The notes under the pieces: generated by a model
Databases searched by the model: none
Told to the model about the DNA's origin: nothing
Seen by the model: the letters and a program-made list of their open reading frames with translations, nothing else
Assembly (NCBI RefSeq): GCF_001570425.1
Contig: NZ_BCSX01000021.1
Span: forward strand, 372,001-436,000
From: Mycolicibacterium brisbanense
GTDB lineage: Bacteria; Actinomycetota; Actinomycetes; Mycobacteriales; Mycobacteriaceae
Direction of reading: 5' to 3'
Length of the DNA: 64,000 nt
Translations under genes and position numbers: made by a program
Shown here: in pieces, positions 1 through 9,406 of the stretch
How positions within the stretch are numbered: the first letter of the stretch is position 1
Layout: each line of letters begins with the position of its first letter

Positions 1-1006
1 GCGAATCCATGTCGTCGCCGCGCCGGGTGTTGAGCCGGAAGAACTCCGACCACCCCCGCGGGAACATCACCATGATGGGCAGGTTCACCACCACCCAGGT
101 GGCGATCGCCGCCAGCGCGGCCGTGCCGACCTGCCGCATCCGCCCGGTGCGCACCGCCAGCATCGCCAGCGGCAGCAGCAACAGCAGCGGGTAGAGCTTG
201 GCGGCCACTCCCAGCCCGATCAGAACACCGGCCACTGCGGGTTTACGGCGAGCCCACGCCAGCATCGCCCCCGCCGCCGCGGCAGTCGCCAGCGCATCGA
301 AGTTGGTGAAGATCTGAAAGATCAGAATCGGTGAACCGGCCACCAGCGCGGCGTCCCAGATCCGTCGGCCGGCCATTCGCGCCGTCGCCCATATGGTCGT
401 GAGCCAGGCCAACGCCAGCCCGAACGCCGCGATGTTGAAGAACATCACCACCTCGGCGATGACGGGGAGAGATATCACGGTCGTCGCTGCGGTGTACGTC
501 TTGGCCAGCGTCATCGACAGGTACTGGTAGATGCCCGTGAGCACCGGATACTCCATGTAGCGCACAGCGGGTTCGCCGTCGTACTGCATGCGCTGCTTAC
601 CCGTCGAGTCGTTCTCCTGCCAGCTCGACTTGTACGGGAACTTGCCGAGGTTCAGCAGCTCCGCGGTGTAGAGCGGGACCGTGTCGGAGTAACAGAGCTC
701 GTAGTACGCCCGGTTGTTCTGCCAGTTGGCGACGCGTTGGCCTGCGGTGCCCGAACCGGTGGTCTGCAGACAGGCCGCCTTGGTCGAATAGCCGAGCGCC
801 AGGAACACCATCGCGATGATGAACATCACGCGCAACGGCGTCATGAACCGCGCCCGCCCGATCACCGCATGGCGGCCGACCGGGCCGCCGAACGGATACG
901 ACAGCGCACGGCTCAGGACGTCGTTGCGGCTGGGCAGGTCGCGGTCATCCGCCTCGCGGGTGTCCCCCGCGAGCGGAGCCGGCGAAACCCATTCCTGTTC
1001 CGTCAC
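1..1006 (-). CDS. Glycosyltransferase family 87 membrane protein (partial, C-terminus outside window)
   Basis: The frame runs from a GTG at 1006 to the left edge of the window (335 codons), so the C-terminus is missing. The GTG overlaps the ponA1 stop by four bases (GTGA), which fixes the start and suggests translational coupling. After about 55 hydrophilic residues there is a first membrane segment, a Cys-containing outer loop, then several hydrophobic segments with the pattern of DUF2029/GT87 polyprenyl-phosphate mannosyltransferases, including a stretch reading GVLIGLGVAAKLYPLLLLLP. Its place directly downstream of ponA1 matches Rv0051 of M. tuberculosis (recalled synteny). A role in lipid-linked sugar transfer at the cell membrane is family knowledge; the substrate is unknown. 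Confidence 0.8.
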   Translation of the reverse strand, partial: MTEQEWVSPAPLAGDTREADDRDLPSRNDVLSRALSYPFGGPVGRHAVIGRARFMTPLRVMFIIAMVFLALGYSTKAACLQTTGSGTAGQRVANWQNNRAYYELCYSDTVPLYTAELLNLGKFPYKSSWQENDSTGKQRMQYDGEPAVRYMEYPVLTGIYQYLSMTLAKTYTAATTVISLPVIAEVVMFFNIAAFGLALAWLTTIWATARMAGRRIWDAALVAGSPILIFQIFTNFDALATAAAAGAMLAWARRKPAVAGVLIGLGVAAKLYPLLLLLPLAMLAVRTGRMRQVGTAALAAIATWVVVNLPIMVMFPRGWSEFFRLNTRRGDDMDS

Positions 1007-3447
1007 GGAGGCGGCATGGGCGCGCCGGGGCCGCCGGGGACAACCGGCTCAGCCGGCGGCGCCGGGGCGATCGGCACGGTCGTCGGGGGGCCGACCGGGA
1101 TCGTGATGCCCGGTGCCACTTCGATGGTCGGCTGGATGACGGTCTCCGACGGCATCCCCGGATTGGGCACCAGCGGTCCGTTTCCGTTCTGCTGTCCCGG
1201 CGGCGGGGGTGGAGGCGCCTGCGGCACACCGGCGTAGCCGCCGATCTCCGTCGGCTTGGGGAAGGACTCGTTGTCGGTGCCCTGCAGGGCGCCGTCCATG
1301 GTCGACTTCCAGATGTCCGACGGCAGGCCCGAGCCGTAGACGGGCGAACCCCACTGATTCACGAGAGGTTTGACGCCTTCGGTGGTGCCGACCCAGACCG
1401 CCGTCGACAACGACGGCGTGTAGCCGACCATCCACGCGTCCCGGTTGGCTCCGGTGTCGCCGAGCTGGACGGTGCCCGTTTTGGCCGCCGACGAGCGGCC
1501 ACCGGCGAGGTTGTGCCCGCGCGAGTACCCGGCGATGGGCTGCATCGCCGAGGTGACGTTGTCGGCGACGGCCTTGTCGATGCGCTGTTCTCCGTTGTCC
1601 TGCTGCGACGCGTCGAACAGCACCTGGCCGGAAGAGTTCACGACCTTCTGCACGAAGTGCGGCTTGTGGTACACGCCCGACGCGGCCAGCGTGGCGTACG
1701 CCGAGGCCATGTCGAGCACCCGCGACTGGTACTGGCCCAGCACGACGCCGTTGTTGGGCGGTCCGCCCTTGCCGTCCTCGGACAGCGTGTGCTCGACCCC
1801 GGGGAAGCTCTCGGCGACACCCGCGTCGTGCGCGGCCTTGGCGACGTCTTCGGGCCCGTTCTTGAGCTTCAGCATCAGCCGGTAGTAGCTGGTGTTGAGC
1901 GAACGCTTGAGCGCCTCGGCGATGGAGCAGACGCCGCAGCCCTCGCCCTCGACGTTGGTGATCTTGATGCCGTTGACGGTCACCGGTGAGCTGTCCACCT
2001 GATAACCCAGGCCGATGCCCTGCTGCAGCGCGGCGACCAGGGCGAACACCTTGAACGACGATCCGGTCGGCAACCCGGCCTGGGCGAAATCGAACCCGTT
2101 GGCGTCGGACCCGCCGTAGTAGGCCTTGATGGCGCCGTCGTGCGGGTCGACCGACACCACCGCGGCCCGCATGTCCGGATCCTGGCCGTCCATGTACTTG
2201 GTGACGGCCTTCTCGGCGGCCTGCTGCGCCTGCGGGTCGATCGTGGTGGTGATCTGCAGGCCCTCGGTGTTCAGCGTCTGCTCGCTGACGTCGAAGAGGC
2301 CCATCAGCTCCTTCATGACCTGTCGCTCGATCAAGCCGTTGGGCCCGGTGGTCTGGTTCTGCTGCGTGGCCTGATCCCGCGACACCGTCGGCGGAAACAC
2401 CTGCTTGTCCCGGTCGCCCTTGGACAACGCACCCATGTCGACCATGCCGTCGAGCACCCAGTTCCACCGCTCGGCGGCGCCCTCGGGATCGACCGCGGGG
2501 TCAAGCGTGGAGGGCCGCTGGATCAAGGCCGCGAGCAGGGCGCCCTCGGCCACGTCGAGCTGCTCGACGGGCTTGTTGAAGTACGCCTTGGACGCCGCGG
2601 AGATCCCGTAGGCCCCGCGACCGAAATAGATCATGTTCAGGTAGGCCTGCATGACGGCGTCTTTCGACCATTCGCTGGACATCTTCGTCGAGATGACCAA
2701 CTCCTTGGCCTTGCGCACGAGACCGCCCAACCCGGAGCGCTCGTCACCCACCAGCGCGTTCTTCACGTACTGCTGCGTGATGGTCGACCCGCCCTGCAGT
2801 TCGCCGCCGAACAGGTTGTTCTTGATGGCGCGCAGGAAGCCCGTGAACGAGAACCCGGGGTTCGAATAGAAGTCCCGATCCTCGGCGGCCATCACCGCGT
2901 TGCGGACGTCCCCCGGGATCTGATCGATGTTGACGTCGACCCGGTTGCCCTCCGGCGGCACGATCTTGGCGATCTCGGAGCCGTCGCTGGCCAAGATGGT
3001 CGACACCTGGTTGGTGCGGATGTCACCCGGCTGCGGGACGTCGACGATCATGTAGGCCATACCGAACGTCACCAGCGGTAGCAGCACCATCACCGCCACG
3101 GCCGCGACCAGCCCGCGACGCACCCACTTCCAGTTGATCCGGAACTGCTTGCGTGGCTGCGGCGGTCCCGACGGGGGCTCGGACGGTCCACCCGGACCGC
3201 GCCCACCCGGCGGCGGGGGCGGAGGTGGCGGCGACTTCGGTGGCGGCGTGCGGTCCATTGCCGCGCGCACGACGTCGATCGGGGCCGGGCCGCCGTCGCG
3301 GACCGGGGGCAGCACCGTCGTCAGCCGCTCATCCGGCGGCACCGCCGAGCGTGACCGATGCGCGCCCCGGGGTGCGCGTGCGCCAAGGCGGCCAGCCGCG
3401 TTCTGGACGTCGTCGGCTGACCGGTGCTGGCCCTCTTCGCTATTCAC
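1003..3447 (-). CDS. ponA1: Bifunctional penicillin-binding protein 1A (transglycosylase/transpeptidase)
   Basis: Class A PBP that polymerises and cross-links peptidoglycan at the outer face of the membrane. I start it at GTG 3447 (814 aa), overlapping the upstream gene by 8 bp; an in-frame GTG at 3522 would add 25 residues but lies deep inside that gene. Order: a proline-rich cytoplasmic N-terminus with an eight-proline run, one membrane anchor near residues 112-135, a GT51 domain (AAEDRDFYSNPGFS, GGSTITQQYVKN, YLNMIYFGRGAYG), then a transpeptidase domain with SxxK (SSFK), SxN (SLN) and KTGT motifs, and a Pro/Gly-rich tail. All catalytic motifs are intact. It sits in a minus-strand operon with the DUF5318 gene and the GT87 gene, as in Rv0049-Rv0050-Rv0051. 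Confidence 0.95.
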   Translation of the reverse strand: MNSEEGQHRSADDVQNAAGRLGARAPRGAHRSRSAVPPDERLTTVLPPVRDGGPAPIDVVRAAMDRTPPPKSPPPPPPPPGGRGPGGPSEPPSGPPQPRKQFRINWKWVRRGLVAAVAVMVLLPLVTFGMAYMIVDVPQPGDIRTNQVSTILASDGSEIAKIVPPEGNRVDVNIDQIPGDVRNAVMAAEDRDFYSNPGFSFTGFLRAIKNNLFGGELQGGSTITQQYVKNALVGDERSGLGGLVRKAKELVISTKMSSEWSKDAVMQAYLNMIYFGRGAYGISAASKAYFNKPVEQLDVAEGALLAALIQRPSTLDPAVDPEGAAERWNWVLDGMVDMGALSKGDRDKQVFPPTVSRDQATQQNQTTGPNGLIERQVMKELMGLFDVSEQTLNTEGLQITTTIDPQAQQAAEKAVTKYMDGQDPDMRAAVVSVDPHDGAIKAYYGGSDANGFDFAQAGLPTGSSFKVFALVAALQQGIGLGYQVDSSPVTVNGIKITNVEGEGCGVCSIAEALKRSLNTSYYRLMLKLKNGPEDVAKAAHDAGVAESFPGVEHTLSEDGKGGPPNNGVVLGQYQSRVLDMASAYATLAASGVYHKPHFVQKVVNSSGQVLFDASQQDNGEQRIDKAVADNVTSAMQPIAGYSRGHNLAGGRSSAAKTGTVQLGDTGANRDAWMVGYTPSLSTAVWVGTTEGVKPLVNQWGSPVYGSGLPSDIWKSTMDGALQGTDNESFPKPTEIGGYAGVPQAPPPPPPGQQNGNGPLVPNPGMPSETVIQPTIEVAPGITIPVGPPTTVPIAPAPPAEPVVPGGPGAPMPPP

Positions 3448-3871
3448 TGGCCGTACGCGCGGGCTTGCGCGTGGTGGGAGTTCGTCGTGGCTTGCGCGCC
3501 GCCGGCGGACGGGGCGTACCAAGCACGTACGACTTGACCAGATGGTTCCAACTGCAGGTCCGGCATACCTCCACCACGTGTACTGCGAACTCGTCGTAGC
3601 GCGTCGCCAGAAGGACCAACTCCTCTGCCGTTCGCGCGGAACCCGAGACCGGGCCCAGATGCTCCCCGAAAACCCACGACACCAGCGTCAGCTGTTCCTT
3701 ACGGCAGATCGGGCACATCACCGAACTGGTCTTTCCGTGGAACTTCGCGGCGCGCAGCAAGTACGGATTGGCGTCGCAGACCTCGGAGACGCCAGTGCGC
3801 CCCGAGTAGACCTCAGCCAGCAGGGACCGCCGCCGAAGCGCGTAATCCACCACCTGTCTCTGCAATCGCAC
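3440..3871 (-). CDS. DUF5318 conserved protein (Rv0049-like)
   Basis: A 143-aa protein starting at GTG 3871 (reads VRLQRQVVDYALRRR). It has two CxxC-like pairs, MCPICRKE and VCRTCSWN, that look like a small zinc-ribbon site, and a basic Pro/Thr-rich tail ending TASE. An upstream in-frame start at 4015 would run into the divergent gene and adds residues unlike the family. Its 3' end overlaps the ponA1 start by 8 bp, so the two are likely co-transcribed and coupled. The function is unknown; the tight linkage to ponA1 suggests a cell-wall-related or regulatory role, which is inference. Confidence 0.85.
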   Translation of the reverse strand: MRLQRQVVDYALRRRSLLAEVYSGRTGVSEVCDANPYLLRAAKFHGKTSSVMCPICRKEQLTLVSWVFGEHLGPVSGSARTAEELVLLATRYDEFAVHVVEVCRTCSWNHLVKSYVLGTPRPPAARKPRRTPTTRKPARTASE

Positions 3872-3941
3872 GTTGACCAGAGTACGTCGGCCCTCACACC
3901 ACCGAGGCGTGACCGTGGCTGCAGCTCTTACGATCATCGGC

Positions 3942-4826
3942 GTGGCAACAAGGCAATCCTCCCCCCGAAGCGCCATGACGCGGGCCAAGGACAGCGACCG
4001 CAACGACATCTGCAAAGTGCTCGACAGCGCTCTGGAAGAAGGTCAGCTGTCGATGGAGGAGCACCGCCAGCGGGTCAGCGCGGCCACCAACGCGACCACG
4101 CTCGGGCAGCTGGCCGACCTCGTGGAGGACCTTCAGAACGCCAACGCCCCGGTACAGCCGCCGACGCTGAGCGAACCGCGGGTGCGTCGCCTGCCGGGAC
4201 CGGCCCGCGCCGGGTGGGGCCTGCGCCTGGCGATGGCCGTGGTGCTGGTGCTGTTGGGCATCGGTATCGGCTGGGGCCTGTACGGCAACACCACCTCCCC
4301 GCTGAGCTTCACCACCGATCCGGGCGCCAAGTCCGACGGCATCCCCGCCAAGGTGCTCACCTCGCCACGCCAGCTGCTCTCGCTCGGCGGGTTCAACGGG
4401 CTGTTCGAGCAGATGCGCAAGAAATTCGGCGACACCACGGGCTACGAGCTGCAGATCCGGGAGGACTGGGCCACCGTGGACCGCGCCGACCCCAACGACA
4501 ACCGCCGCAAGATCGAGTACGACTACCGCGGCGGCTGGGGCGACCCCAGCTCGTCGTCGCCCAGCGCGCTCAGTGACGGGGACCGCCTCGTCGACCTGGC
4601 CAAGTTCAACTTCGACGCGATCATCGGCATGCTGCGCGGCGCCCCGGAATCCCTCAACGTGCCGAGGGCCGACGTGAAGTACACCTGGGTGGAGATCACG
4701 CCGTCGAAGGATCCGGCGACGCCCGATGCGGTGAACGTCACCATTCGCGTCAGTGGTGATTTCGGTGGCGGCTACATGGTTCTGGCGCCCGACGGCACAC
4801 CCAAAGAGGTCTACGCCAAGAAGTAA
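3942..4826 (+). CDS. DUF1707 domain membrane protein (Rv0048c-like)
   Basis: A 294-aa protein read from GTG 3942; ATG 3975 is an alternative. The first 65 residues hold the DUF1707 (SHOCT-like) motif DRNDICKVLDSALEEGQLS followed by MEEHRQRV. A single membrane helix follows near residues 112-135 (LAMAVVLVLLGIGIGWGLYG), then an outer domain of about 150 residues with no recognised fold. It is divergent from the DUF5318-ponA1 operon across 70 bp. The topology suggests an N-in envelope protein. Function unknown. Confidence 0.82.
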   Translation: MATRQSSPRSAMTRAKDSDRNDICKVLDSALEEGQLSMEEHRQRVSAATNATTLGQLADLVEDLQNANAPVQPPTLSEPRVRRLPGPARAGWGLRLAMAVVLVLLGIGIGWGLYGNTTSPLSFTTDPGAKSDGIPAKVLTSPRQLLSLGGFNGLFEQMRKKFGDTTGYELQIREDWATVDRADPNDNRRKIEYDYRGGWGDPSSSSPSALSDGDRLVDLAKFNFDAIIGMLRGAPESLNVPRADVKYTWVEITPSKDPATPDAVNVTIRVSGDFGGGYMVLAPDGTPKEVYAKK

Positions 4827-4909
4827 CCGACCCGGTCTGAGCTGCGCCCCGCGTCGAAACCCCAGGTCGGCCCGATCGAGCGGACAAATGTAGAACTTTG
4901 GCAATCCGT

Positions 4910-4939
4910 TTGTCACGCAATATATCGGCGCGATACAGT
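4910..4939 (+). promoter_or_regulatory. SigA-type promoter with overlapping inverted repeat ahead of the PadR gene
   Basis: TTGTCA at 4910-4915 and TACAGT at 4934-4939 are separated by 18 bp, close to housekeeping -35 and -10 elements. Between and overlapping them, TATCG and CGATA arms flank a 3-bp centre (4923-4935). An inverted repeat under a promoter is a usual place for repressor binding, so autoregulation by the downstream PadR protein is likely but not shown. Confidence 0.5.
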
Positions 4940-4999
4940 GGCACGAGGTGTTGATCCGTCGTAGCGATCGGCACATGTCCTGTCGAGGGGGTGATTTCG

Positions 5000-5545
5000 G
5001 TGCTGGAGCTCGCCATCCTGGGTCTTCTGCTCGAATCTCCCATGCACGGCTACGAGCTGCGTAAACGCTTGACGGGTCTACTTGGCGCCTTCCGGGCCTT
5101 CTCGTACGGTTCGCTCTACCCGGCACTGCGACGCATGCAGACCGACGGGCTGATCGTCGAGGACGCGGCGCCGCTCGGGTCGACCAAGGTGCGCCGCGCG
5201 CGCCGGGTTTACCAGCTCACCGACGCCGGTAAGGAACGGTTCGCGGAGCTGGTGGCTGATACCGGCCCACAGAACTACTCCGACGACGGATTCGGGGTGC
5301 ACCTCGCTTTCTTCAACCGCACCCCGGCCGAGGCCAGGATGCGGATTCTGGAGGGGCGCCGTCGTCAGGTAGAGGAACGCCGGGAAGGTCTGCGCGAAGC
5401 CGTGGCGCGGGCCAGCAGCTCGTTCGACCGCTACACCCGTCAGCTCCACCAGTTGGGGCTGGAGTCCAGCGAGCGCGAAGTGAAATGGCTCAACGAATTG
5501 ATCGCGGCTGAACGACTGGGTCAAAGCCGCCCAGACAACCCGTAG
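5000..5545 (+). CDS. PadR family transcriptional regulator (Rv0047c-like)
   Basis: An N-terminal winged helix (LELAILGLLLESPMHGYELR, then SYGSLYPALRRMQ and a YQLTDAGKERF wing) and a helical C-terminal dimerisation region identify a PadR-type repressor. I prefer GTG 5000 because the ribosome site GAGGGGG ends at 4991, nine bases upstream; GTG 4991 is in frame but would overlap that site. The product is 181 aa. It lies 64 bp upstream of ino1 on the same strand, as in M. tuberculosis. The effector is unknown. Confidence 0.9.
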   Translation: MLELAILGLLLESPMHGYELRKRLTGLLGAFRAFSYGSLYPALRRMQTDGLIVEDAAPLGSTKVRRARRVYQLTDAGKERFAELVADTGPQNYSDDGFGVHLAFFNRTPAEARMRILEGRRRQVEERREGLREAVARASSSFDRYTRQLHQLGLESSEREVKWLNELIAAERLGQSRPDNP

Positions 5546-5609
5546 GCGCAGCCCGGCCCAGAACCCAGGCCACTGCCGAGCAGTACCGAATTGAGTAAGG
5601 AGACCGTCC

Positions 5610-6689
5610 ATGTCTGAGCACGCAGGAGATATCCGGGTCGCCATTGTCGGCGTCGGTAACTGCGCGTCGTCCCTGGTCCAGGGCGTGCAGTACTACCAGA
5701 ACGCCGACGAGAACACCACCGTGCCCGGGCTGATGCACGTGAAGTTCGGCCCGTACCACGTCCGCGACGTGAAGTTCGTCGCCGCGTTCGACGTGGACGC
5801 CAAGAAGGTCGGGTTCGACCTGGCCGAGGCGATCTTCGCCTCCGAGAACAACACCATCAAGATCGCCGACGTGCCGCCGAGCGACGTCATCGTGCAGCGC
5901 GGCCCGACCCTTGACGGCATCGGCAAGTACTACGCCGACACCATCGAGGTGTCCGATGCCGACCCGGTCGACGTCGTCAAGACCCTCAAGGACGCCAAGG
6001 TCGACGTGCTGGTGTCCTACCTGCCCGTGGGCTCCGAAGAAGCCGACAAGTTCTATGCCCAGTGCGCCATCGACGCGGGTGTCGCGTTCGTCAACGCACT
6101 GCCGGTGTTCATCGCCTCGGACCCCGTGTGGGCCAAGAAGTTCGCCGATGCCGGCGTCCCGATCGTCGGCGACGACATCAAGAGCCAGGTCGGCGCCACC
6201 ATCACCCACCGCGTGATGGCCAAGCTGTTCGAGGATCGTGGCGTGCAGCTCGATCGCACCATGCAGCTCAACGTCGGCGGCAACATGGACTTCCTGAACA
6301 TGCTCGAGCGGGAGCGCCTGGAATCCAAGAAGATCTCCAAGACCCAGGCCGTCACCAGCAACCTGCAGCGCGAGTTCAAGACCAAGGACGTGCACATCGG
6401 CCCGTCCGACCACGTCGGCTGGCTCGACGACCGCAAGTGGGCCTACGTGCGCCTGGAAGGTCGCGCCTTCGGTGACGTGCCGCTGAACCTGGAGTACAAG
6501 CTCGAGGTGTGGGACTCGCCGAACTCGGCGGGCGTGATCATCGACGCTGTGCGTGCCGCCAAGATCGCCAAGGACCGCGGCATCGGTGGCCCGGTCGAGG
6601 CGGCCTCGGCCTACCTCATGAAGAGCCCGCCCAAGCAGCTGCCGGACGATGTCGCCCGCGCCCAGCTGGAGACCTTCATCGAAGGCTGA
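5610..6689 (+). CDS. ino1: Myo-inositol-3-phosphate synthase
   Basis: Converts glucose-6-phosphate to inositol-1-phosphate with NAD+, the entry to phosphatidylinositol, lipoarabinomannan and mycothiol. The 359-aa product has the N-terminal Rossmann motif [16 protein letters not shown] and conserved family stretches [14 protein letters not shown] and [12 protein letters not shown]. Its length equals the mycobacterial Ino1 class. AAGGAG precedes the ATG with good spacing. A long hairpin follows the stop at once (6698-6752). Soluble cytoplasmic enzyme. Confidence 0.97.
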   Translation: MSEHAGDIRVAIVGVGNCASSLVQGVQYYQNADENTTVPGLMHVKFGPYHVRDVKFVAAFDVDAKKVGFDLAEAIFASENNTIKIADVPPSDVIVQRGPTLDGIGKYYADTIEVSDADPVDVVKTLKDAKVDVLVSYLPVGSEEADKFYAQCAIDAGVAFVNALPVFIASDPVWAKKFADAGVPIVGDDIKSQVGATITHRVMAKLFEDRGVQLDRTMQLNVGGNMDFLNMLERERLESKKISKTQAVTSNLQREFKTKDVHIGPSDHVGWLDDRKWAYVRLEGRAFGDVPLNLEYKLEVWDSPNSAGVIIDAVRAAKIAKDRGIGGPVEAASAYLMKSPPKQLPDDVARAQLETFIEG

Positions 6690-6697
6690 TTTTCGTT

Positions 6698-6752
6698 GGC
6701 TCTGCGCCCAGGGTGTGTGCCTCTGGCACATCAACGCCCTGGGCGCAGAGTC
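6698..6752. terminator. 55-bp hairpin between convergent ino1 and lipoprotein genes
   Basis: The arms CTCTGCGCCCAGGG (6700-6713) and its exact complement (6737-6750) form a 14-bp GC-rich stem, extended by flanking G-T and G-C pairs. The loop contains a second small stem, TGTGCC-TCT-GGCACA. It lies between the converging 3' ends of ino1 and the lipoprotein gene and can act in both directions. TTTTC-type tracts occur on both sides. The outer ends GGCTCTGCG and GCGCAGAGTC recur exactly at 22616-22670. Confidence 0.75.
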
Positions 6753-6764
6753 GTTTTCGGGCTC

Positions 6765-7709
6765 TCAGGGAAACGCCCAGCTCTCGGTCGGTGTGACCAC
6801 GAAACCGTGAGGCGCCGACTGCGCGCCGTCGTAGCAGGCGACGCCGCCGCCGTACAACGCCATGCACAGTCCCGAGTCGCCGTAGCCCTCGACGGCCAGC
6901 CCCTGGTCGAGATGAGCTACGGGGCCGGGATATTGGGGCTCGATCGACTGCTCGGCATGACTCCACACCAGCTCGGAAAGGTCGAGCGCAACGCGGTTGA
7001 CCGCACCGCGGCCCGGAATCTTTCCCTGACAATGGATTCGGACTCCTGAGTACGCCGTGAGATCGCAACGAAGGCCACCGTCGACATCGAAGTACCGGGT
7101 GATGTTCTTGGCGCCGTCACCCACCGTATAGTCCGTCACGCCGTCGATGGCGTAGCGGCGAGGATCGGGAAAAGCATTGGGCAGACCCGGGACTGGGCTC
7201 AGTGCCGTGGTGCCCGCCTCGGTCACGAACCCGGTCGTCGGCTCACCGGCAACCCGGCACGCCGTCAACTGTGCAGGCCCGACAACACATTCCGACCCTC
7301 CCGCGGCCAGCCTGGAACCGGGCGGCAACAGTCGCGCCTGTGGTGGCGGCTTCACCGTCGTCTTCATGAACCAGGCCGGCTGACCGAACCGCACCGTCAC
7401 CGCGTTGGCTGCCGCGGGGGCACCGGGAATGGTTCCGTAACAAGAGATTTCGGACGAGCCGAAGCCACATGAGGCCCCCGTGGGGGTGGCGAACCAGACG
7501 CCGGGCCCTGGCAGGGCGTATGTCTCCTCCGGCACGGCGGCGAAGTCGTCGAAACGGGGAAAGTTCGGTGTGGCCGCGGACGGCGGCGGGGTCGGCGGTG
7601 ACGCGTGTTCAGAGGTGTTTGACGGCGCAGGCCCGGAGGGGCTCTGGCAGCCGGCAACCGCCGTGGCGATCAGAAGCGCTGCCCATACCGTCCTACTCAG
7701 TTGCCGCAC
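6765..7709 (-). CDS. Putative secreted lipoprotein, function unknown
   Basis: Starts at GTG 7709 with a short basic N-terminus, a hydrophobic stretch (TVWAALLIATAVAGC) and a lipobox AVAGC, so it should be a lipid-anchored exported protein of 314 aa. A Ser/Pro/Thr linker follows. The mature part has several paired cysteines (SCGFGSSEISCYG, SECVVGPAQLTAC, GGLRCDL...IHCQG, GLCMALYGGGVACYD) that look like repeated small disulfide loops. A TANNNT element (7717-7722, minus strand) seven bases before the GTG suggests a leaderless mRNA. I recognise no enzyme motif. Confidence 0.8.
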   Translation of the reverse strand: MRQLSRTVWAALLIATAVAGCQSPSGPAPSNTSEHASPPTPPPSAATPNFPRFDDFAAVPEETYALPGPGVWFATPTGASCGFGSSEISCYGTIPGAPAAANAVTVRFGQPAWFMKTTVKPPPQARLLPPGSRLAAGGSECVVGPAQLTACRVAGEPTTGFVTEAGTTALSPVPGLPNAFPDPRRYAIDGVTDYTVGDGAKNITRYFDVDGGLRCDLTAYSGVRIHCQGKIPGRGAVNRVALDLSELVWSHAEQSIEPQYPGPVAHLDQGLAVEGYGDSGLCMALYGGGVACYDGAQSAPHGFVVTPTESWAFP

Positions 7710-7716
7710 GATGCCC

Positions 7717-7722
7717 AGCGTA
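7717..7722 (-). promoter_or_regulatory. -10 element of a leaderless promoter for the lipoprotein gene
   Basis: Read on the minus strand this is TACGCT, followed by 7 nt and the GTG start. Transcription would begin at or next to the start codon. No Shine-Dalgarno sequence precedes the GTG. Confidence 0.5.
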
Positions 7723-7789
7723 TTCGCGGTCCCGGCCCCGTCACGACGGCAAAACTCGGGCATCGCCGGGCTCGGCGGGCATGAATGGA

Positions 7790-7795
7790 TAACGT
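7790..7795 (+). promoter_or_regulatory. -10 element of a leaderless promoter for the LLM oxidoreductase
   Basis: TAACGT lies 6 nt before the ATG at 7802, the spacing expected if transcription starts on the A of ATG. No ribosome-binding purine run is present. Confidence 0.5.
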
Positions 7796-7801
7796 GAAAC
7801 G

Positions 7802-8599
7802 ATGACCTCACCCATTCGTATCGGCGTCCAGCTGCAGCCGCAGCACTCCCCCACCTACAACTACATCCGCGACGCGGTCCGGCGCTGCGAGGACATCGGC
7901 GTCGACATCGCGTTCAACTGGGATCACTTCTTCCCGCTCTACGGCGATCCCGACGGTGCACACTACGAATGCTGGACGATGCTCGGTGCGTGGGCCGAGC
8001 AGACGTCGCGCATCGAGATCGGCGCACTGGTGAGCTGCAACTCGTACCGCAACCCCGAACTGCTCGCCGACATGGCGCGCACGGTCGACCACATCAGCGA
8101 TGGACGGCTCATCCTCGGCATCGGATCTGGTTGGAAACAAAAGGATTACGACGAGTACGGCTACGACTTCGGCACGGCGGGCAGCCGGCTCGACGATCTG
8201 ACTGCCGCGCTCCCGCGGATCCGGGCCCGCCTGGCCAAGCTCAACCCGGCCCCCACCCGCGACATCCCGATCCTGATCGGCGGGCAGGGCGAACGCAAGA
8301 CCCTGCGCCTGGTCGCCGAGCATGCCGACATGTGGCATGCGTTCGTCGACCGCACCACCTACCCGGGCAAGGCAGCAGTGCTCGGTGAGCACTGCGCGAG
8401 CATCGGGCGCGATCCGGAAACCATCGTGCGGTCCGCCGGCGTGCAGGACGACGGCGGGATCGACGCCATGCTCGCCGAGGCCGATGCGCTCGCTGACCTG
8501 GGCGTCACGATCCTCACCATCGGCGTCAACGGCCCCGATTACGACCTGAGTTCGGCCGAGGCGCTGGTTCGCTGGCGGGACGGGCGCAACGGCGGCTGA
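7802..8599 (+). CDS. LLM-class (probably F420-dependent) oxidoreductase, Rv0044c-like
   Basis: A 265-aa bacterial luciferase-like TIM-barrel protein. Typical motifs are the N-terminal IGVQLQPQ strand, the central [23 protein letters not shown] loop read here in two parts ([11 protein letters not shown] and [12 protein letters not shown]), and [22 protein letters not shown] near the C-terminal cofactor site. Mycobacterial members with these motifs usually use F420 rather than FMN, which is family knowledge. The substrate is unknown. Gene order with the following GntR gene matches Rv0044c-Rv0043c. Confidence 0.88.
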   Translation: MTSPIRIGVQLQPQHSPTYNYIRDAVRRCEDIGVDIAFNWDHFFPLYGDPDGAHYECWTMLGAWAEQTSRIEIGALVSCNSYRNPELLADMARTVDHISDGRLILGIGSGWKQKDYDEYGYDFGTAGSRLDDLTAALPRIRARLAKLNPAPTRDIPILIGGQGERKTLRLVAEHADMWHAFVDRTTYPGKAAVLGEHCASIGRDPETIVRSAGVQDDGGIDAMLAEADALADLGVTILTIGVNGPDYDLSSAEALVRWRDGRNGG

Positions 8600-8696
8600 T
8601 ACGAATTCCGTCGTCCAGACGTACGACAAATATCGCTGCGCCGCCCATTGCATGCGACACTCTGCGCATCGGTGTCACAGAAGGGGGCTCACCGGG

Positions 8697-9362
8697 GTGC
8701 CGAAGAAGTACGGGGTGAAGGAAAAAGACCAGGTGGTGACCCACATCATCAACCTGGTGATGACCGGCAAGCTGCGCACCGGCGACCGGATCGACCGCAA
8801 TGAAATCGTGCGCGATCTCGGCCTGAGCCGGGTCCCCATCCAGGAGGCCGTCGTGCAGCTGGAGCACGACGGCATCCTGTCCACGCGGTATCACCGCGGC
8901 GCCTTCGTATCCCGGTTCGACGAGGCCACCGTGGCCGAGCACCACGAGCTGTACGGCATCCTCAACGGCATCGCCTCAGCGCGCTGCGCCACCAACCCGA
9001 CCCCGCGGATCCTTGCCCATCTCGACGACACCTTGCGCATCATGCGCACAGCCAAGGACAACCGGTCGTTTCAGGAGGCCTGCTGGCTCTACCGCGACGC
9101 GATCAACGACGAGTACGCCGGACCACGGCTGCAGGCGACCATCCGGGCAGGCAAAAGCTTTGCGCCCATCGAGTTCTGGGTTGGTTATCCGCGGGCCAAG
9201 ACCGACTTCCTGCAGAGCTATGAGGACGAAACCGCGGCCATCCACGCCCAGGATCCGCAGGGCGCGCAGAACGCCTGCGTGCAGCGCGCCAACCAGATGG
9301 CGCAGATCATGATCTCCGAGTTGACCCGCCGCGGGGTGTTCGGCGACTTGCGGTCGCCTTGA
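8697..9362 (+). CDS. GntR family transcriptional regulator (FadR/FCD-type, Rv0043c-like)
   Basis: Starts at GTG 8697, preceded by AAGGGGG nine bases upstream; an earlier ATG at 8652 lies upstream of that site and is rejected. The 221-aa product has an N-terminal GntR helix-turn-helix ([19 protein letters not shown], then [14 protein letters not shown]) and an all-helical C-terminal ligand-binding domain. It sits just upstream of the ABC importer genes on the same strand, so control of that importer is plausible but unproven. Confidence 0.88.
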   Translation: MPKKYGVKEKDQVVTHIINLVMTGKLRTGDRIDRNEIVRDLGLSRVPIQEAVVQLEHDGILSTRYHRGAFVSRFDEATVAEHHELYGILNGIASARCATNPTPRILAHLDDTLRIMRTAKDNRSFQEACWLYRDAINDEYAGPRLQATIRAGKSFAPIEFWVGYPRAKTDFLQSYEDETAAIHAQDPQGAQNACVQRANQMAQIMISELTRRGVFGDLRSP

Positions 9363-9394
9363 GCAGAACCCCGCACTGCTGCGGGCGTGACCAC

Positions 9395-9400
9395 TAGGTT
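9395..9400 (+). promoter_or_regulatory. -10 element of a leaderless promoter for the ABC importer
   Basis: TAGGTT is 6 nt before the ATG at 9407. With no clear Shine-Dalgarno sequence, a leaderless transcript separate from the GntR gene is likely. Confidence 0.45.
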
Positions 9401-9406
9401 GCAACG

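Noticed and set aside
8660..8680. TCTGCGC and GGTGTC motifs near 8661 as a third copy of the 55-bp hairpin
   Set aside because: Only a few bases match and the right arm GCGCAGAGTC is absent.
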